64,000 bases of DNA from Caldilineaceae bacterium. GTDB lineage: Bacteria; Chloroflexota; Anaerolineae; Caldilineales; Caldilineaceae. A program made the translations under genes and the position numbers. Location: the NCBI GenBank assembly GCA_026645575.1, contig JAPKMW010000006.1, forward strand, positions 135,939 through 199,938. The letters run 5' to 3'. This document shows positions 51,228 to 61,500 of the stretch, piece by piece. The notes under the pieces were generated by a model. That model was not told the DNA's origin and searched no databases. It was given only the letters and a program-made list of their open reading frames with translations. Numbering within the stretch: position 1 is the stretch's first letter; each line of letters starts with the position of its first letter.

Positions 51228-51269
51228 CATAAAGTAGCCTATTTACACCTGAAGAAGTGCTACTTTATG
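51228..51269. promoter_or_regulatory. Inverted repeat upstream of member 5
   Basis: CATAAAGTAGC (51228-51238) and GCTACTTTATG (51259-51269) are exact complements, centred about 97 bp before the start at 51346. A TATAAT at 51302-51307 lies between them and the gene. The dyad is a candidate operator; the -35 is not clear. Confidence 0.4.
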
Positions 51270-51345
51270 GCGCCGTTGAGTATATCTGGCGCCTGAATAG
51301 GTATAATACTGACTGCTCTGTTGTCAACGAAACCGGCAATGCGAT

Positions 51346-54300
51346 ATGTTACGAATCTTCTGTCTGGGGGCGCCCCAGATTGTGTCATCACATGAAACTA
51401 CCCCCTTGGCCCTCACCCCCAAAGCGCTGGCGCTCTTTGTCTACCTGGCTGTCATTGCGGCCAAAGGCGAACCGTCGCCCAGTCGCGACCAATTGGCCGA
51501 CTTGCTTTGGAGCGAGACAAACAATCAGCAGGCGCGCGACAACTTGCGTTACCTGTTGCCGGAAGTACGCGGGCCGTTGGGGGATTATTTGCGCATCAAC
51601 AACAGAACTATCAGCTTTAATCGACAAGCACCTGTCTGGTTGGATGTGGCGCAGTTGTGCGCTGTGCTGACATCGCACCCGACAACGATCACAGCGCCGG
51701 CTTTGCAAGCCGCCCTGGATCTCTACCAGGGGGAGTTTCTGGCCGGCTTCACGGTGCGCAACGCACCGGTCTTTGAAGCATGGGTCGTGCGCCAGCGCGA
51801 GGAATTACACGCCCTGGCGGTACAAGGCGGTTACGCCTTGGCCGAATGGTACTGGCAACAGGCTGCCTACCAGCCCGGCCTGACCGCCACCCAACGGCTC
51901 TTGCAGTGGGAGCCGTGGCACGAAGCCGGTCATCGCCTCCAGATGCAACTCCTCGCCGCCAGTGGGCAGCGGGCTGCCGCGTTGACCCACTATGAACGCT
52001 GCCGCACCATCCTGGCCGATGAACTGGGTATCGCGCCGGAAGCCGCCACGGTGGCGCTCTATGAACAGATTCGCGACGGTGTTTATGACAAGGTGACAAG
52101 TGACAAGGTGACAAGTGACAAGGTGACAAGTGACAAGGTGACTGAGCTTGTCGAAGTCCCCCTGTCACCCCCTCCCCCTGTCCCCCCGCGGGAACCCCCT
52201 GCGGCTCCTCACAACCTACCTGGTCAACTGACGCCGTTTTTCGGGCGCGAGATGGACATTGGGCAGATCAGTGCGCTCTTGGCCGATGGCCGCTACCGCC
52301 TGGTTACGCTGGTGGGCGAAGGGGGCAGCGGGAAGACGCGCCTGGCGCTGACCGTGGCCCAAAATCTAAAATTCCCCGACGGCGTCTGGTTTGTGGCCTT
52401 GAATGCCCTGACGACGACCGGCAACCTGGCCGATCAACTGGCGGCGGCGGTGGCGCAAGCGATTGGGTTCTCCTTTAGTGGTCAGCAACCACTCTTCACC
52501 CAATTGTTGACCTATCTACGCCAGAAAGCGCTCCTCTTGCTCTTGGATAACGCCGAGCATCTGCTGCCGGAAGTGGCCGACCCCCTGGTGCAGATCCTGC
52601 AAGCGTGTCCGGCGATCACAGCGCTGGTTACCTCGCGTCATCTCCTGGGGTTACAAGCCGAGTTTGTCTGGCGAGTGACCGGCTTGGCTGTCCCGCTGCA
52701 GGACGACCTGCCGCCGTCGGCATTGCTGGCCTACAGCAGCATTGCACTCTTTGTGGAACGGGCCAAGCGCCGCGCCCAGGACTTTACCCTCACTGGGGCG
52801 AATCAGGCTGCCATTGTGGCGATCTGTCGCCTGGTCGAAGGGTTGCCATTGGCCGTTGAGTTGGCCGCCGCCCTGACGAAAGAGTACAGCAGTGCCGAGC
52901 TATATGCCGCCTTGCAACAGGACTATACGATTCTTGCCACGCGCTACCAGGATCTGTCGCCCAGACATCGCAGTATCCAGGCCATGCTCGATTACTCCTG
53001 GCACTTTCTCACGCCGACAGAAGCCGACGCGCTGGCGGCCTGTGCGATCTTTGCCGGCGGCTTTACCCGTGCCGCAGCGCTGGCGGTCACAGACGCCACA
53101 CCCGCGCTGTTGATCAAGCTGGTCGATCAATCATTGTTGCAAGTCCACGCCGGGCGTTTCTTCCTGCACGAGTTAGTGCGCCAATATGCCGCGGCAAAGT
53201 TGGCGCAGACCCCGGAGCGCTATCACGCCACCGCCGCCCGCCATGCCGCCTATACCATGCAGCAATTAGAAGAATTGGCCGCAACACTTTTGGTCGAGCC
53301 GAATGCACGCACCATCTTCCAGGCCGAACTGGACAATGTGCGTCTGGCTTGGCGCTGGAGTGCGCAACAGGGCGATCTGACCTTGCTTGCGCAAGGGGTG
53401 GCGGGGCTGGAAAACGGCTACCGGTTAACCGGTTTTTACAGCGAAGCCATTCAATTCTTGGCAATGGCCCTGGCCGCGACGCGTCAGTTCTTGGCGGCGG
53501 CGCCTACCCACCAGTTGGGTAATCACTTGCTGGCGTCTTTGCTCTATCGTCTAGCGCAGTTTTATCGCCGCACCGGCCAAGTCGAAAGCGGCGAATGCGC
53601 CGCCAGCGAAGCCTTGGCGCTGGCGTGGCAACAGGATGATCTGGTGCTGCAAGGCTGGGCTTATCATGAATTAACTCGGCTGGCGCAAGCGCGTGGCGAT
53701 TTTGCCGCAATGATCACATTGGCCGAACAGAGTGTGGCCCAGGCGCGTCGCGTCGCCGCTCCCTTATTGCTGGCTGAGTGTTTGAATGACCTGGGCGTCG
53801 CCCACGCCCTCTGTATCACGCCCCTTGCTGCTATTCCCCATTTCCACGAGGCGCGCCAGTACCTGCAAGGTGGGGCGAATCGCCTCCTGGAAGGGACGCT
53901 GGTTAGCAACCTGGGTTTCTTCTCGTTCGCCGGTCACGAATATCAAACCGCTTATGATTTTTTGCAGCAAGCATTGGCGCTACGGCGCTTGCTGCGCGAT
54001 GAGGAAAGCACAGCGCTGGTTCATCTGCACTTGGGCGATCTTGGATTAAGTTTAGGTCTCTATGAGAAAGCGCGTCAGGACTATGAGCAGGCTGCGACTA
54101 TCATGCAAGCGATCCACGTCCCCTATTGGGCGAGTTGGCTCCACATTAGTATAGGGCGTTTGCACCACCTGTGCGGCGATCTGGCAAGCGCTCACGCCGC
54201 TTGTGAAGTTGGCCGCCAACTGGTCACAACACATCGATTGCCTATGCAAGAGCAGTGGGCGCAGCTTAATCTTGGCCGTATCTTGGCCGAGCAGGGTGAT

Positions 54301-54699
54301 TACGCCGCGGCGCACCACTACTATCGGCCACTCCTTACCTCGCCGCAATCACGCCATTGGGCCTATCGTCCGGCGGATGCCTATGCCGCGCTGGCCGATC
54401 TTTTGTATCAAACCAACGACCTGGCGGGCGCCGTCACGCACAGCGAAACCGCCCTGGCCCTTCTGGCGCAACTAGGGCTAGCCGGGGCGAACGAACCATT
54501 TCTGGTCTACTGGACCGCCGTGCGTGTCTTTACCGCCGCCGGAGATGCGCGCTTCACGGGTGTGTTGCGGACGGCCTATGAGCAGCTACAAGCCATCGCC
54601 GGAAAGCTGGAAAATCCGGCGATGCGTCATGCCTTTCTCGAAGCTGTGACCGTCAACCGCCAGTTGATGGCAGCGGCGCAAGAAGCAGGAATCCCCTAG
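51346..54699 (+). CDS. SARP (wHTH-BTAD)-NB-ARC STAND ATPase with TPR sensor, member 5
   Basis: Protein of 1117 residues. Winged helix from L-R-I-F-C-L-G-A-P, BTAD to about 245, linker with three full and one partial D-K-V-T-S unit (248-266) followed by E-L-V-E-V-P and a Pro-rich run. NB-ARC follows with G-E-G-G-S-G-K-T-R near 323, Walker B L-L-L-L-L-D-N-A-E and V-T-S-R-H, G-L-P-L-A, then TPRs. In sequence it is closest to member 6 (55005): long identical runs such as L-L-L-L-L-D-N-A-E-H-L-L-P suggest a recent duplication. It has its own promoter region, separate from the coupled chain. Confidence 0.88.
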   Translation: MLRIFCLGAPQIVSSHETTPLALTPKALALFVYLAVIAAKGEPSPSRDQLADLLWSETNNQQARDNLRYLLPEVRGPLGDYLRINNRTISFNRQAPVWLDVAQLCAVLTSHPTTITAPALQAALDLYQGEFLAGFTVRNAPVFEAWVVRQREELHALAVQGGYALAEWYWQQAAYQPGLTATQRLLQWEPWHEAGHRLQMQLLAASGQRAAALTHYERCRTILADELGIAPEAATVALYEQIRDGVYDKVTSDKVTSDKVTSDKVTELVEVPLSPPPPVPPREPPAAPHNLPGQLTPFFGREMDIGQISALLADGRYRLVTLVGEGGSGKTRLALTVAQNLKFPDGVWFVALNALTTTGNLADQLAAAVAQAIGFSFSGQQPLFTQLLTYLRQKALLLLLDNAEHLLPEVADPLVQILQACPAITALVTSRHLLGLQAEFVWRVTGLAVPLQDDLPPSALLAYSSIALFVERAKRRAQDFTLTGANQAAIVAICRLVEGLPLAVELAAALTKEYSSAELYAALQQDYTILATRYQDLSPRHRSIQAMLDYSWHFLTPTEADALAACAIFAGGFTRAAALAVTDATPALLIKLVDQSLLQVHAGRFFLHELVRQYAAAKLAQTPERYHATAARHAAYTMQQLEELAATLLVEPNARTIFQAELDNVRLAWRWSAQQGDLTLLAQGVAGLENGYRLTGFYSEAIQFLAMALAATRQFLAAAPTHQLGNHLLASLLYRLAQFYRRTGQVESGECAASEALALAWQQDDLVLQGWAYHELTRLAQARGDFAAMITLAEQSVAQARRVAAPLLLAECLNDLGVAHALCITPLAAIPHFHEARQYLQGGANRLLEGTLVSNLGFFSFAGHEYQTAYDFLQQALALRRLLRDEESTALVHLHLGDLGLSLGLYEKARQDYEQAATIMQAIHVPYWASWLHISIGRLHHLCGDLASAHAACEVGRQLVTTHRLPMQEQWAQLNLGRILAEQGDYAAAHHYYRPLLTSPQSRHWAYRPADAYAALADLLYQTNDLAGAVTHSETALALLAQLGLAGANEPFLVYWTAVRVFTAAGDARFTGVLRTAYEQLQAIAGKLENPAMRHAFLEAVTVNRQLMAAAQEAGIP
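52087..52143 (+). repeat. In-frame 15-nt tandem repeats in member 5
   Basis: Three exact GACAAGGTGACAAGT units (52087-52131) and a partial fourth ending GACT (52132-52143). They are followed by GAGCTTGTCGAAG, a short motif common in dispersed bacterial repeats, and then CCCTGTCACCCC. Confidence 0.95.
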
Positions 54700-55004
54700 G
54701 CGTGTTCATCCCTGCCCCGAATAAAAAGCCAAGTCAGGACTTACGCAACATACAAAAGGCGGACTTTGCCAGCGCGTTGCCCGCCATACGTAAGCCCTGC
54801 AAGTAAAACGATATTCATACTCAGTAGACCGCAACAGCCCGCTCCTAGCCACACCCCCGCAAGGGTTCCCGGCGATTGGCGCAGGTCACGGACCTGCTGA
54901 GAGCGTTGCGGTCTATTGATTATGTTAACCTTAAGTTTTTTAAAAGTATTTTTAATCTGATACTATAATTATAATTAATCGTTTGATGCACTACGACCAA
55001 TTGG
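54700..55004. other. Gap between members 5 and 6: nested palindromes and AT-rich promoter
   Basis: TAGACCGCAAC (54825-54835) pairs with GTTGCGGTCTA (54905-54915), enclosing GCAGGTC-ACG-GACCTGC (54881-54897), a hairpin whose GTCACGGAC centre recalls family C. After it, about 80 bp are AT-rich and contain a TATAAT at 54964-54969, a good -10 for member 6. No gene is seen. Confidence 0.6.
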
Positions 55005-58000
55005 ATGGCAACTCAATTCATGTTACAGCTATTCTGTTTGGGTGCTCCTCAACTTACCCTATCCACCACAGCTTTCCAGCCGACTTTCACGCCCAAAGCG
55101 CTGGCCCTTTTTATCTATTTGGCTGTTACCCAACAAGCCCACAGCCGTGATACCGTAGCCGACCTGCTCTGGAGCGAGACAAACAACCAGCAAGCGCGCA
55201 ATAACCTCCGTTATCTGTTGCCCGAAGTGCGGCATCAGTTGGACGACTATCTGGTCATTACCCCAAAAACCATCGCCTTTCGACGCCAAGCACCCTACTG
55301 GTTGGATGTGGAGCAGTTGCGCACCACCCTGACGGCTCGACCGGAGACCATCGCGACACCGGCTCTTCAGGCCGCGTTGGATCTCTACCAGGGAGAGTTT
55401 CTGGCCGGCTTCACCGTGCGCAACACACCGGTCTTTGAAACATGGGTGGTGCGCCAACGGGAAGCATTGCATACGCTGGTCGTGCAAGGCGGGTACACCT
55501 TGGCCGAACGCTACTGGCAACAGGCTGCTTACCAGCCCGGCCTGGCAGCCACCCAACGCCTCTTACAATGGGAGCCGTGGCACGAAGCCGGCCATCGGCT
55601 CCAAATGCAACTCCTAGTCGCCATCGGCCAACGGGCGGCTGCGCTAACCCAATACGATCGCTGCCGTGCGCTCCTGGCTGAGGAACTGGGCGTCGTACCG
55701 GAAGCGGCTACCACGGCGCTCTATGAACAGCTTCGCGACGGGGTCTATGACAAGATGACAAGATGGCAAGGTGACAGGATGACAAGTGACACGGTGACTT
55801 CGCGCCCAGAGGCGGGTGCCCACAGGGCGCGCTCAGTCACCGTGTTGCCCAATCGTCCTGTCACCTTGCCACTCGCGCACAACTTACCGGGCCAACTCAC
55901 CCCCTTTTTCGGGCGGGAGACGGAAATTGCGCAGATCAGTACACTCCTGCTCGACGACCATTACCGTCTAGTTACGCTGGTGGGGGAGGGGGGCAGTGGG
56001 AAGACGCGCCTGGCGCTGGCTGTGGCCCAAAAGATTTTAGATTTGGCGGAACCATCGTCGTCGCACGATGAAAATCCAAAGCTCATCTTGGAAGGATCTA
56101 AAATCCAAAATCGTTCGACTGAGCGGGGGCCTGGGGGGCGCGAACGTCTAAAATTCCCCGACGGCGTCTGGTTTGTGGCCTTACATGCACTAACGGCTAC
56201 CGACAATCTGGCCGATCAATTGGCGGCGGCGGTGGCGCAGGCCATCGGGCTATCGTTCAGCGGTCGGCAACCGCTCTTCATGCAGTTGTTGACCTATCTA
56301 CGCAAGAAGGCGCTCCTCTTGCTCTTGGATAACGCCGAACATCTGTTGCCGTCTATGGCCGATCACTTGGTGCAGATCGTGCAAGCTTGCCCTGCGCTCA
56401 CGGCCCTGGTCACCTCCCGTCACCTTCTGGGGCTACAAGCCGAGTTCATCTGGCGAGTGAACGGCTTGGCTGTCCCGCCGCGTGACGACCTGCCGCCGAC
56501 AGCATTGCTGGCCTACAGCAGCATTGCGCTCTTTGTGGAACGGGCCAAGCGCCGCGACCAACACTTCAAACTCACCGGAGCGAATCAAGCCGCCATTGGG
56601 GCGATCTGCCGTCTAGTCGGGGGCTTGCCGTTGGCCGTTGAACTAGCCGCTGCCCTGACCAAAGCGTACAGCAGCGCGGCGTTGTACGCGACCTTGCAAC
56701 AGGATTACACCGTTCTGGCGACGAACCTCAGCGATCTACTGCCCAGACATCGCAGTATCCAAACCATGCTTGACCATTCCTGGCGCTTGCTCACGCCAGC
56801 GGAAGCAGCGGCGCTGGCGGCTTGTTCAAGCTTTGCCGGCGGCTTTAGCCGTGCGGCAGCGCTGTCCGTAGGGGCTACTACGCCCACCCTGTTGAGCCAT
56901 CTGGTCGATCAATCCTTGTTACAAGTGCATGAAGGGCGATTCACCATGCACGAGTTGGTGCGGCAGTATGCGGCGGCAAAGTTGGCCCAACAACCTGAAC
57001 AGCAGCACGCCACCGCGGCCCGTCATGCCGCCTATTACATAGAACAGTTAGAAGAATTGGCCGCAACACTCCTGATCACAGCAGATGCACGGGAGGTCTT
57101 CTTGTGCGAATTGGGCAATATACGTTTGGCCTGGCGCTGGTATACAGAGCAGGGCGATCTGACTTTACTGGCTCAAGGTATGGCCGGCCTGGAAAGTGGC
57201 TGCCGCCTAACGGGCCTCTATGACGAAGCCATTCACCTCTTTGGCAGCGCCCTCACGGCAGCCCGACAGGTGCTGTCCGCCGCGCCTGCCAACCCGCAGG
57301 GCAATGCCTTACTGGCGCGCTTGCTTTGCCATATCGCCCACTTTTATCGTCGCACCGGCAACGTAGAGGGGGGCACGCACGCCGCCACCGAAGCCCTGGC
57401 CTTGGCCCAGCAACTGGACGACCCGGCGCTGCAAGGGTGGGCTTATCATGAACTGACGCGGCTGGCACAAATGCGCAACGATTTCGCAACCATGGTCACA
57501 TTGGCTGAACAAGGGGTGGCCCAGGCGCGCCGCACCGCCGCCGCTTTTTTGCAGGCCGAGTGTTTGAACGACCTGGGGGTTGCCCTCGCCTTCTGCACCT
57601 TGCCGCTCGTCGTCATTCCCCATTTTCAGGAAGCGCGCCAACACCTGCGGGGCGGGGTAAATCATCTCCTGGAAGGGACGTTGGTTAGCAACTTGGGTTT
57701 CTCCTCGTTAGGCGGGCACGAATATCAAGCCGCCTATGATTTTTTGCATCAAGGGCTGACCCTGCGTCGCTTGCTGCGCGATGAGGAAGGGACAGCCATT
57801 GCCCATCTGCACTTAGGTGATCTTTGGCTGGCGTTAGGCCAATATGAGAAAGCGCGCCAGGGGTACGAACAGGCCGCGGCCATCATGCAAGCACTCCACA
57901 TCCCCTATTGGGAGAGTTGGTTACAGGCCAACACTGCGCGTTTGCACCATCTGCGTGGCGATCTGACTGCTGCCCACGCGGCCTGTGAAGTTAGTCTCCG

Positions 58001-58490
58001 GCTGGCAACAGCCAATGGGTTTCAGATGCAAGAACAGTGGGTGCGCATCAATTGCGGTCGGCTCCTGGCTGACCAGGGCGATTACGCTGCGGCCCACCGC
58101 TGCTACCAACCAATCCTTACGACGCCGCAATCACGCCACTGGGTCTATCGCCCGGCGGATGCGTATGCTGCGCAGACCGATCTGTTGCGCCAAACCAATG
58201 ATCTGGCAGGCGCAGTCACTCACATTGAAGCCGCGCTTGCCCTCTTTTTACAACTGGGGTTGGCGGCGGCCAACGAGCCATTTACCGTCTACTGGACCGC
58301 TGTGCGTGTCTTTACCGCCGCCAACGATGCCCGCGCCAGCGAAGTGTTACAGACAGCCAACCAACAGTTGCTGAAAATCGCTGCCACCTTGCAAGATCCG
58401 ATCCTCCGCCGCTCGTTTCTGGAAGATGTGGCCGTTAATCGCGCCCTCATCAATGCGGCACAAAGCGCATACGTGAGCGGAACGTCTTAG
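55005..58490 (+). CDS. SARP (wHTH-BTAD)-NB-ARC STAND ATPase with TPR sensor, member 6
   Basis: Protein of 1161 residues (ATG at 55020 is an alternative and gives M-L-Q-L-F-C-L-G directly). Same architecture and closest relative as member 5. The linker holds decayed repeat units (D-K-M-T, D-R-M-T-S, D-T-V-T-S) and an 11-bp palindrome at DNA level (55789-55845). NB-ARC has G-E-G-G-S-G-K-T-R, then an insertion of about 40 residues with K-L-I-L-E-G-S-K-I-Q-N before L-K-F-P-D-G-V-W, then L-L-L-L-L-D-N-A-E and V-T-S-R-H. TPRs occupy the last 400 residues. It is convergent with the WD40 member. Confidence 0.87.
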   Translation: MATQFMLQLFCLGAPQLTLSTTAFQPTFTPKALALFIYLAVTQQAHSRDTVADLLWSETNNQQARNNLRYLLPEVRHQLDDYLVITPKTIAFRRQAPYWLDVEQLRTTLTARPETIATPALQAALDLYQGEFLAGFTVRNTPVFETWVVRQREALHTLVVQGGYTLAERYWQQAAYQPGLAATQRLLQWEPWHEAGHRLQMQLLVAIGQRAAALTQYDRCRALLAEELGVVPEAATTALYEQLRDGVYDKMTRWQGDRMTSDTVTSRPEAGAHRARSVTVLPNRPVTLPLAHNLPGQLTPFFGRETEIAQISTLLLDDHYRLVTLVGEGGSGKTRLALAVAQKILDLAEPSSSHDENPKLILEGSKIQNRSTERGPGGRERLKFPDGVWFVALHALTATDNLADQLAAAVAQAIGLSFSGRQPLFMQLLTYLRKKALLLLLDNAEHLLPSMADHLVQIVQACPALTALVTSRHLLGLQAEFIWRVNGLAVPPRDDLPPTALLAYSSIALFVERAKRRDQHFKLTGANQAAIGAICRLVGGLPLAVELAAALTKAYSSAALYATLQQDYTVLATNLSDLLPRHRSIQTMLDHSWRLLTPAEAAALAACSSFAGGFSRAAALSVGATTPTLLSHLVDQSLLQVHEGRFTMHELVRQYAAAKLAQQPEQQHATAARHAAYYIEQLEELAATLLITADAREVFLCELGNIRLAWRWYTEQGDLTLLAQGMAGLESGCRLTGLYDEAIHLFGSALTAARQVLSAAPANPQGNALLARLLCHIAHFYRRTGNVEGGTHAATEALALAQQLDDPALQGWAYHELTRLAQMRNDFATMVTLAEQGVAQARRTAAAFLQAECLNDLGVALAFCTLPLVVIPHFQEARQHLRGGVNHLLEGTLVSNLGFSSLGGHEYQAAYDFLHQGLTLRRLLRDEEGTAIAHLHLGDLWLALGQYEKARQGYEQAAAIMQALHIPYWESWLQANTARLHHLRGDLTAAHAACEVSLRLATANGFQMQEQWVRINCGRLLADQGDYAAAHRCYQPILTTPQSRHWVYRPADAYAAQTDLLRQTNDLAGAVTHIEAALALFLQLGLAAANEPFTVYWTAVRVFTAANDARASEVLQTANQQLLKIAATLQDPILRRSFLEDVAVNRALINAAQSAYVSGTS
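55747..55845 (+). repeat. Degenerate linker repeats and palindrome in member 6
   Basis: Diverged copies of the GACAAG-GTGACA unit run from 55747, then ACACGGTGACT (55789-55799) pairs exactly with AGTCACCGTGT (55835-55845). The intervening part is GC-rich and translated as a Gly/Ala/Arg segment. This shows the linker element as a palindrome within the coding frame. Confidence 0.7.
56032..56148 (+). repeat. In-frame palindromic element insertion in member 6 (NB-ARC)
   Basis: About 117 nt inserted at the same place as in member 4. GATTTTAGAT (56033-56042) and ATCTAAAATC (56096-56105) are exact complements, and GGAAGGATCTAAAATC is the core shared with member 3 (inverse) and member 4. Boundaries are inferred by comparison with member 5, which lacks it and keeps only C-A-A-A-A-T-C-T-A-A-A-A-T-T at the junction. 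Confidence 0.78.
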
Positions 58491-58571
58491 GCGCTTGCAA
58501 ACAATAAAACCCTCCGTAGGGGCGTACCCTTGCGGTCGCCCTCGTCCAGGGCGTTGGAGTAGTCTTTGACG

Positions 58572-61500
58572 TCACTTGTTGTACGCACCCAACGCCTGCA
58601 ATGCGGTTTGTTGCGCCGGCGTCAAGCCGGTGGCGCCGGTGATGTTCATCTCTTGGTAGGGTTGCGCCAGCGCTAGGGTCGCCAATGAAACGCCACTGTC
58701 CAACTGCCAGAACTTGATCGTTTCATCGGCGCTGCCGCTGATGATCGTCTCTCCATCGGGGGTGATACAGAGGGCGCGCACGCTGCGGTGGTGTTCCTGC
58801 CGCAGGTAGCGGAGTTGCGCAGCGCCTGTCTGCGGATCAATGGCCCAGCAAGCGAGGGCGCCATTGCCGCTGCCGCTGATCAAAGCCAACCGGTCGCCGG
58901 TTCGCTTTGGGTTGAACGCCAGGGTATAAACGGTGGAGTAAACCGGCATAGGGATGGTGGCGAGCAACGCGGCATCCGCCATCCGCCAGAGAAAAATCGT
59001 ATGATCCGGCCCGGCGCCGGCCAACAGCGCGCCATCGGGGCTAAAGGCCAGGGTGCTGATCCCGCCAGGAATTTCACCAAGTAGGGTTGGCGCCCACGCT
59101 CCTTCCGCTTCCGCCGTTGGCTGCCAGCCGAAGAGTTGACCGCCATCGTCTCCGCTGACCAACCAGCGACCATCCGGGCTGAAGGCGACCGTCTCCACCA
59201 TGCGGCGATGGGCTGTCAGCACCTGGCGTAGACCGCCGGTGGCATAGTCCCAGAGGTGCAGGGCGCCATCCCGGCTGCCGCTGACTAGCAGCGCTCCGGC
59301 GGGGTGAAAGGCCACGGCGCTAATCGCCGCCGTATGACCGCGCAAGGATTGGCGCAAGGTCAACTGATCCGCCGCCAACGTCCACAGGTATAGCGCCTGC
59401 TCACCGCCGGCAGCTAGCGTCTGTCCGTTGGGGTGAAAGGCCAGGGCCAGCGCGCTCCCCACTGAATGTTCCTGGATCGCCGTCAATTGGCCGGTGGGTA
59501 GCTGCCAGCGCGCCAAGGTGGCGTCGGTTGTGGCGCTGATCAGTGTGCGCCCATCCGGGCTGAGGGCCAGGGCTGTCACTTCGTTGGTGTATCCTTGCCA
59601 AGTGCGCAGGCCATCGCCGCTGGGAAGTTGCCAGTAGCGGATGCTCTGATCCCAGGCGCCGCTGACCAGCCGTTGCCCGTCGGGGCTAAAGGCCAACGCC
59701 TGCACCGTGGCGCTGTGACCAACCAGCGTGCGTAGCAGCGTCCCCGTGGCGCGCTGCCAAAGGCGAATGGTGGCGTCGGGGCCATTGGCGGCAATCGTTT
59801 CCCCGTCGCGGCTCAGGGCCAGCGCTACAATTTCGGTTGGCTCCGGCCCGATCTGGTGGTGGAATTGGAGCTGAAGGGTGTCCGTTTGCGCCTCTCCTTG
59901 CACCTGCCAGACACAGATGACGCCATCCACACTGCTGCTGACCAACCAGGCGCCATCGCTACTAAAACAGATCTGGGTGATCAGGGCCTGGTGGTGCGCC
60001 ACGATCTGCCGACATTCGCCGGTCGCTAACGCCCACAGGCGGATCGTCTGATCGCGCCCGGCGCTGACCAGGAACGCGCCAGCGGGGTGGTAGGCCACGG
60101 CATAGACCGCAGCCGTATGGCCCAACAGTGTCCGGTGTAGCGCTTTCCGCGTGAGATCCCAAAGCCTAATGGTCTGATCCGCACTGGCGCTGGCTAATTC
60201 CGGCTGCATCGGGTGAAAAGCCAGCCCGAAAATGGCATCCGTATGACCGCTCAGGGTCACGGCCCAGGGTGACGCCCCGGTCAGATCGGTGATCGACCAG
60301 AGCAGAATGATGCCACCGGCAGTGCCACTTGCCACCGCTGCGCCGTCCGGGCTAAAGGCCACGGTCCAGAGCCAACGGCCATGACCGGGGCCAAGCGCCA
60401 GCCGTTGACCATCTCGTAGCCGCCATAGATAGAGATCGCCACTGGCGCCACCAGCCGCAATCAGTTCGCCACGCGGGCAAACGGCAACAGCCAGGATGGC
60501 TTGAAATTTCTCCAGCCAGGCGGTTTGCACAAAATCGGCCTGAGCAAAGTTCACCGCCGGCAGACGGCGGTTGCGTAGATCGGCCTGGCGGATGGTCAGG
60601 TGCGAAAAATCCCACCCGGTCACCGGTATCCCTAGGTGAAAAGCCAGATGGAGCAGATTGGCGGCGCCATAGCCCGTCGGTTCGGGCGCCACCGCCCGTA
60701 ATGTTTGCAACACCTGGGCCAGTTTGCGCATGATCCCCGTCTTGCCATAGCTTGCGGCTAACGTCTGGGCCAGGGGCTGTAAAATCAACTGCACCTGCGC
60801 AGCGCGCACATAGTCGAGCGTTTGCGCCTGGACCAGGGCAAAGTGCAAAAAGTCGTGTAGCGTCCCGTGGGTCAATTCCTTGTACAGGGTTTCCCGTAGT
60901 CGGTCGGTCAGATAGTCCAGCACCACATTTTGCAAGCCAAAGTGAATTGTGGCCGCGGCGCTGCCAGGCTGGTAGACTAGTGTCTGTTCGACCAGCGAAC
61001 GCCGGTGCAGGGCGCGGAGCGCGCTCAAGAGGGCGCTGTGGGCCGGGGGTTGAACAAAATTTTGTTGCAGCCGCGCGCTAGTGACCGGTGTCCGTTCAAT
61101 GGCCAACCAGCGCAGGATCGCCCATTCCAGCGGTGAGACGCGCTCCGTCTGTTGATCCAACACCTGGCGAATGTCGTCGAAAATGGCGCTTTCCGTTTGC
61201 AAAAAGGCGGCGCTATCGCCCTGGTAGTAGGTCAGCACCGTCTCGGCCACCAATTTCAGCGCCAGCGGATTGCCCGAATAGCGTTGCACCAGCGCCGCCA
61301 GCGCCGCTTCGTAGCATTTCAACCCCGCTGCTTGCAAAATGGCCATACCGTCCGCCACCGGCACACCGGGCAAGGCCAACGTGCGTACCGCTGGCGTATC
61401 GCGCACCAGGCGAGCCATGGCCAGGTTGGTTTCCCGGCTGGTCAAGAGCAGGCTACCCGGCTGTGGCTGTGCGCTGAACCGTTGCAGCAACAGACCATAA

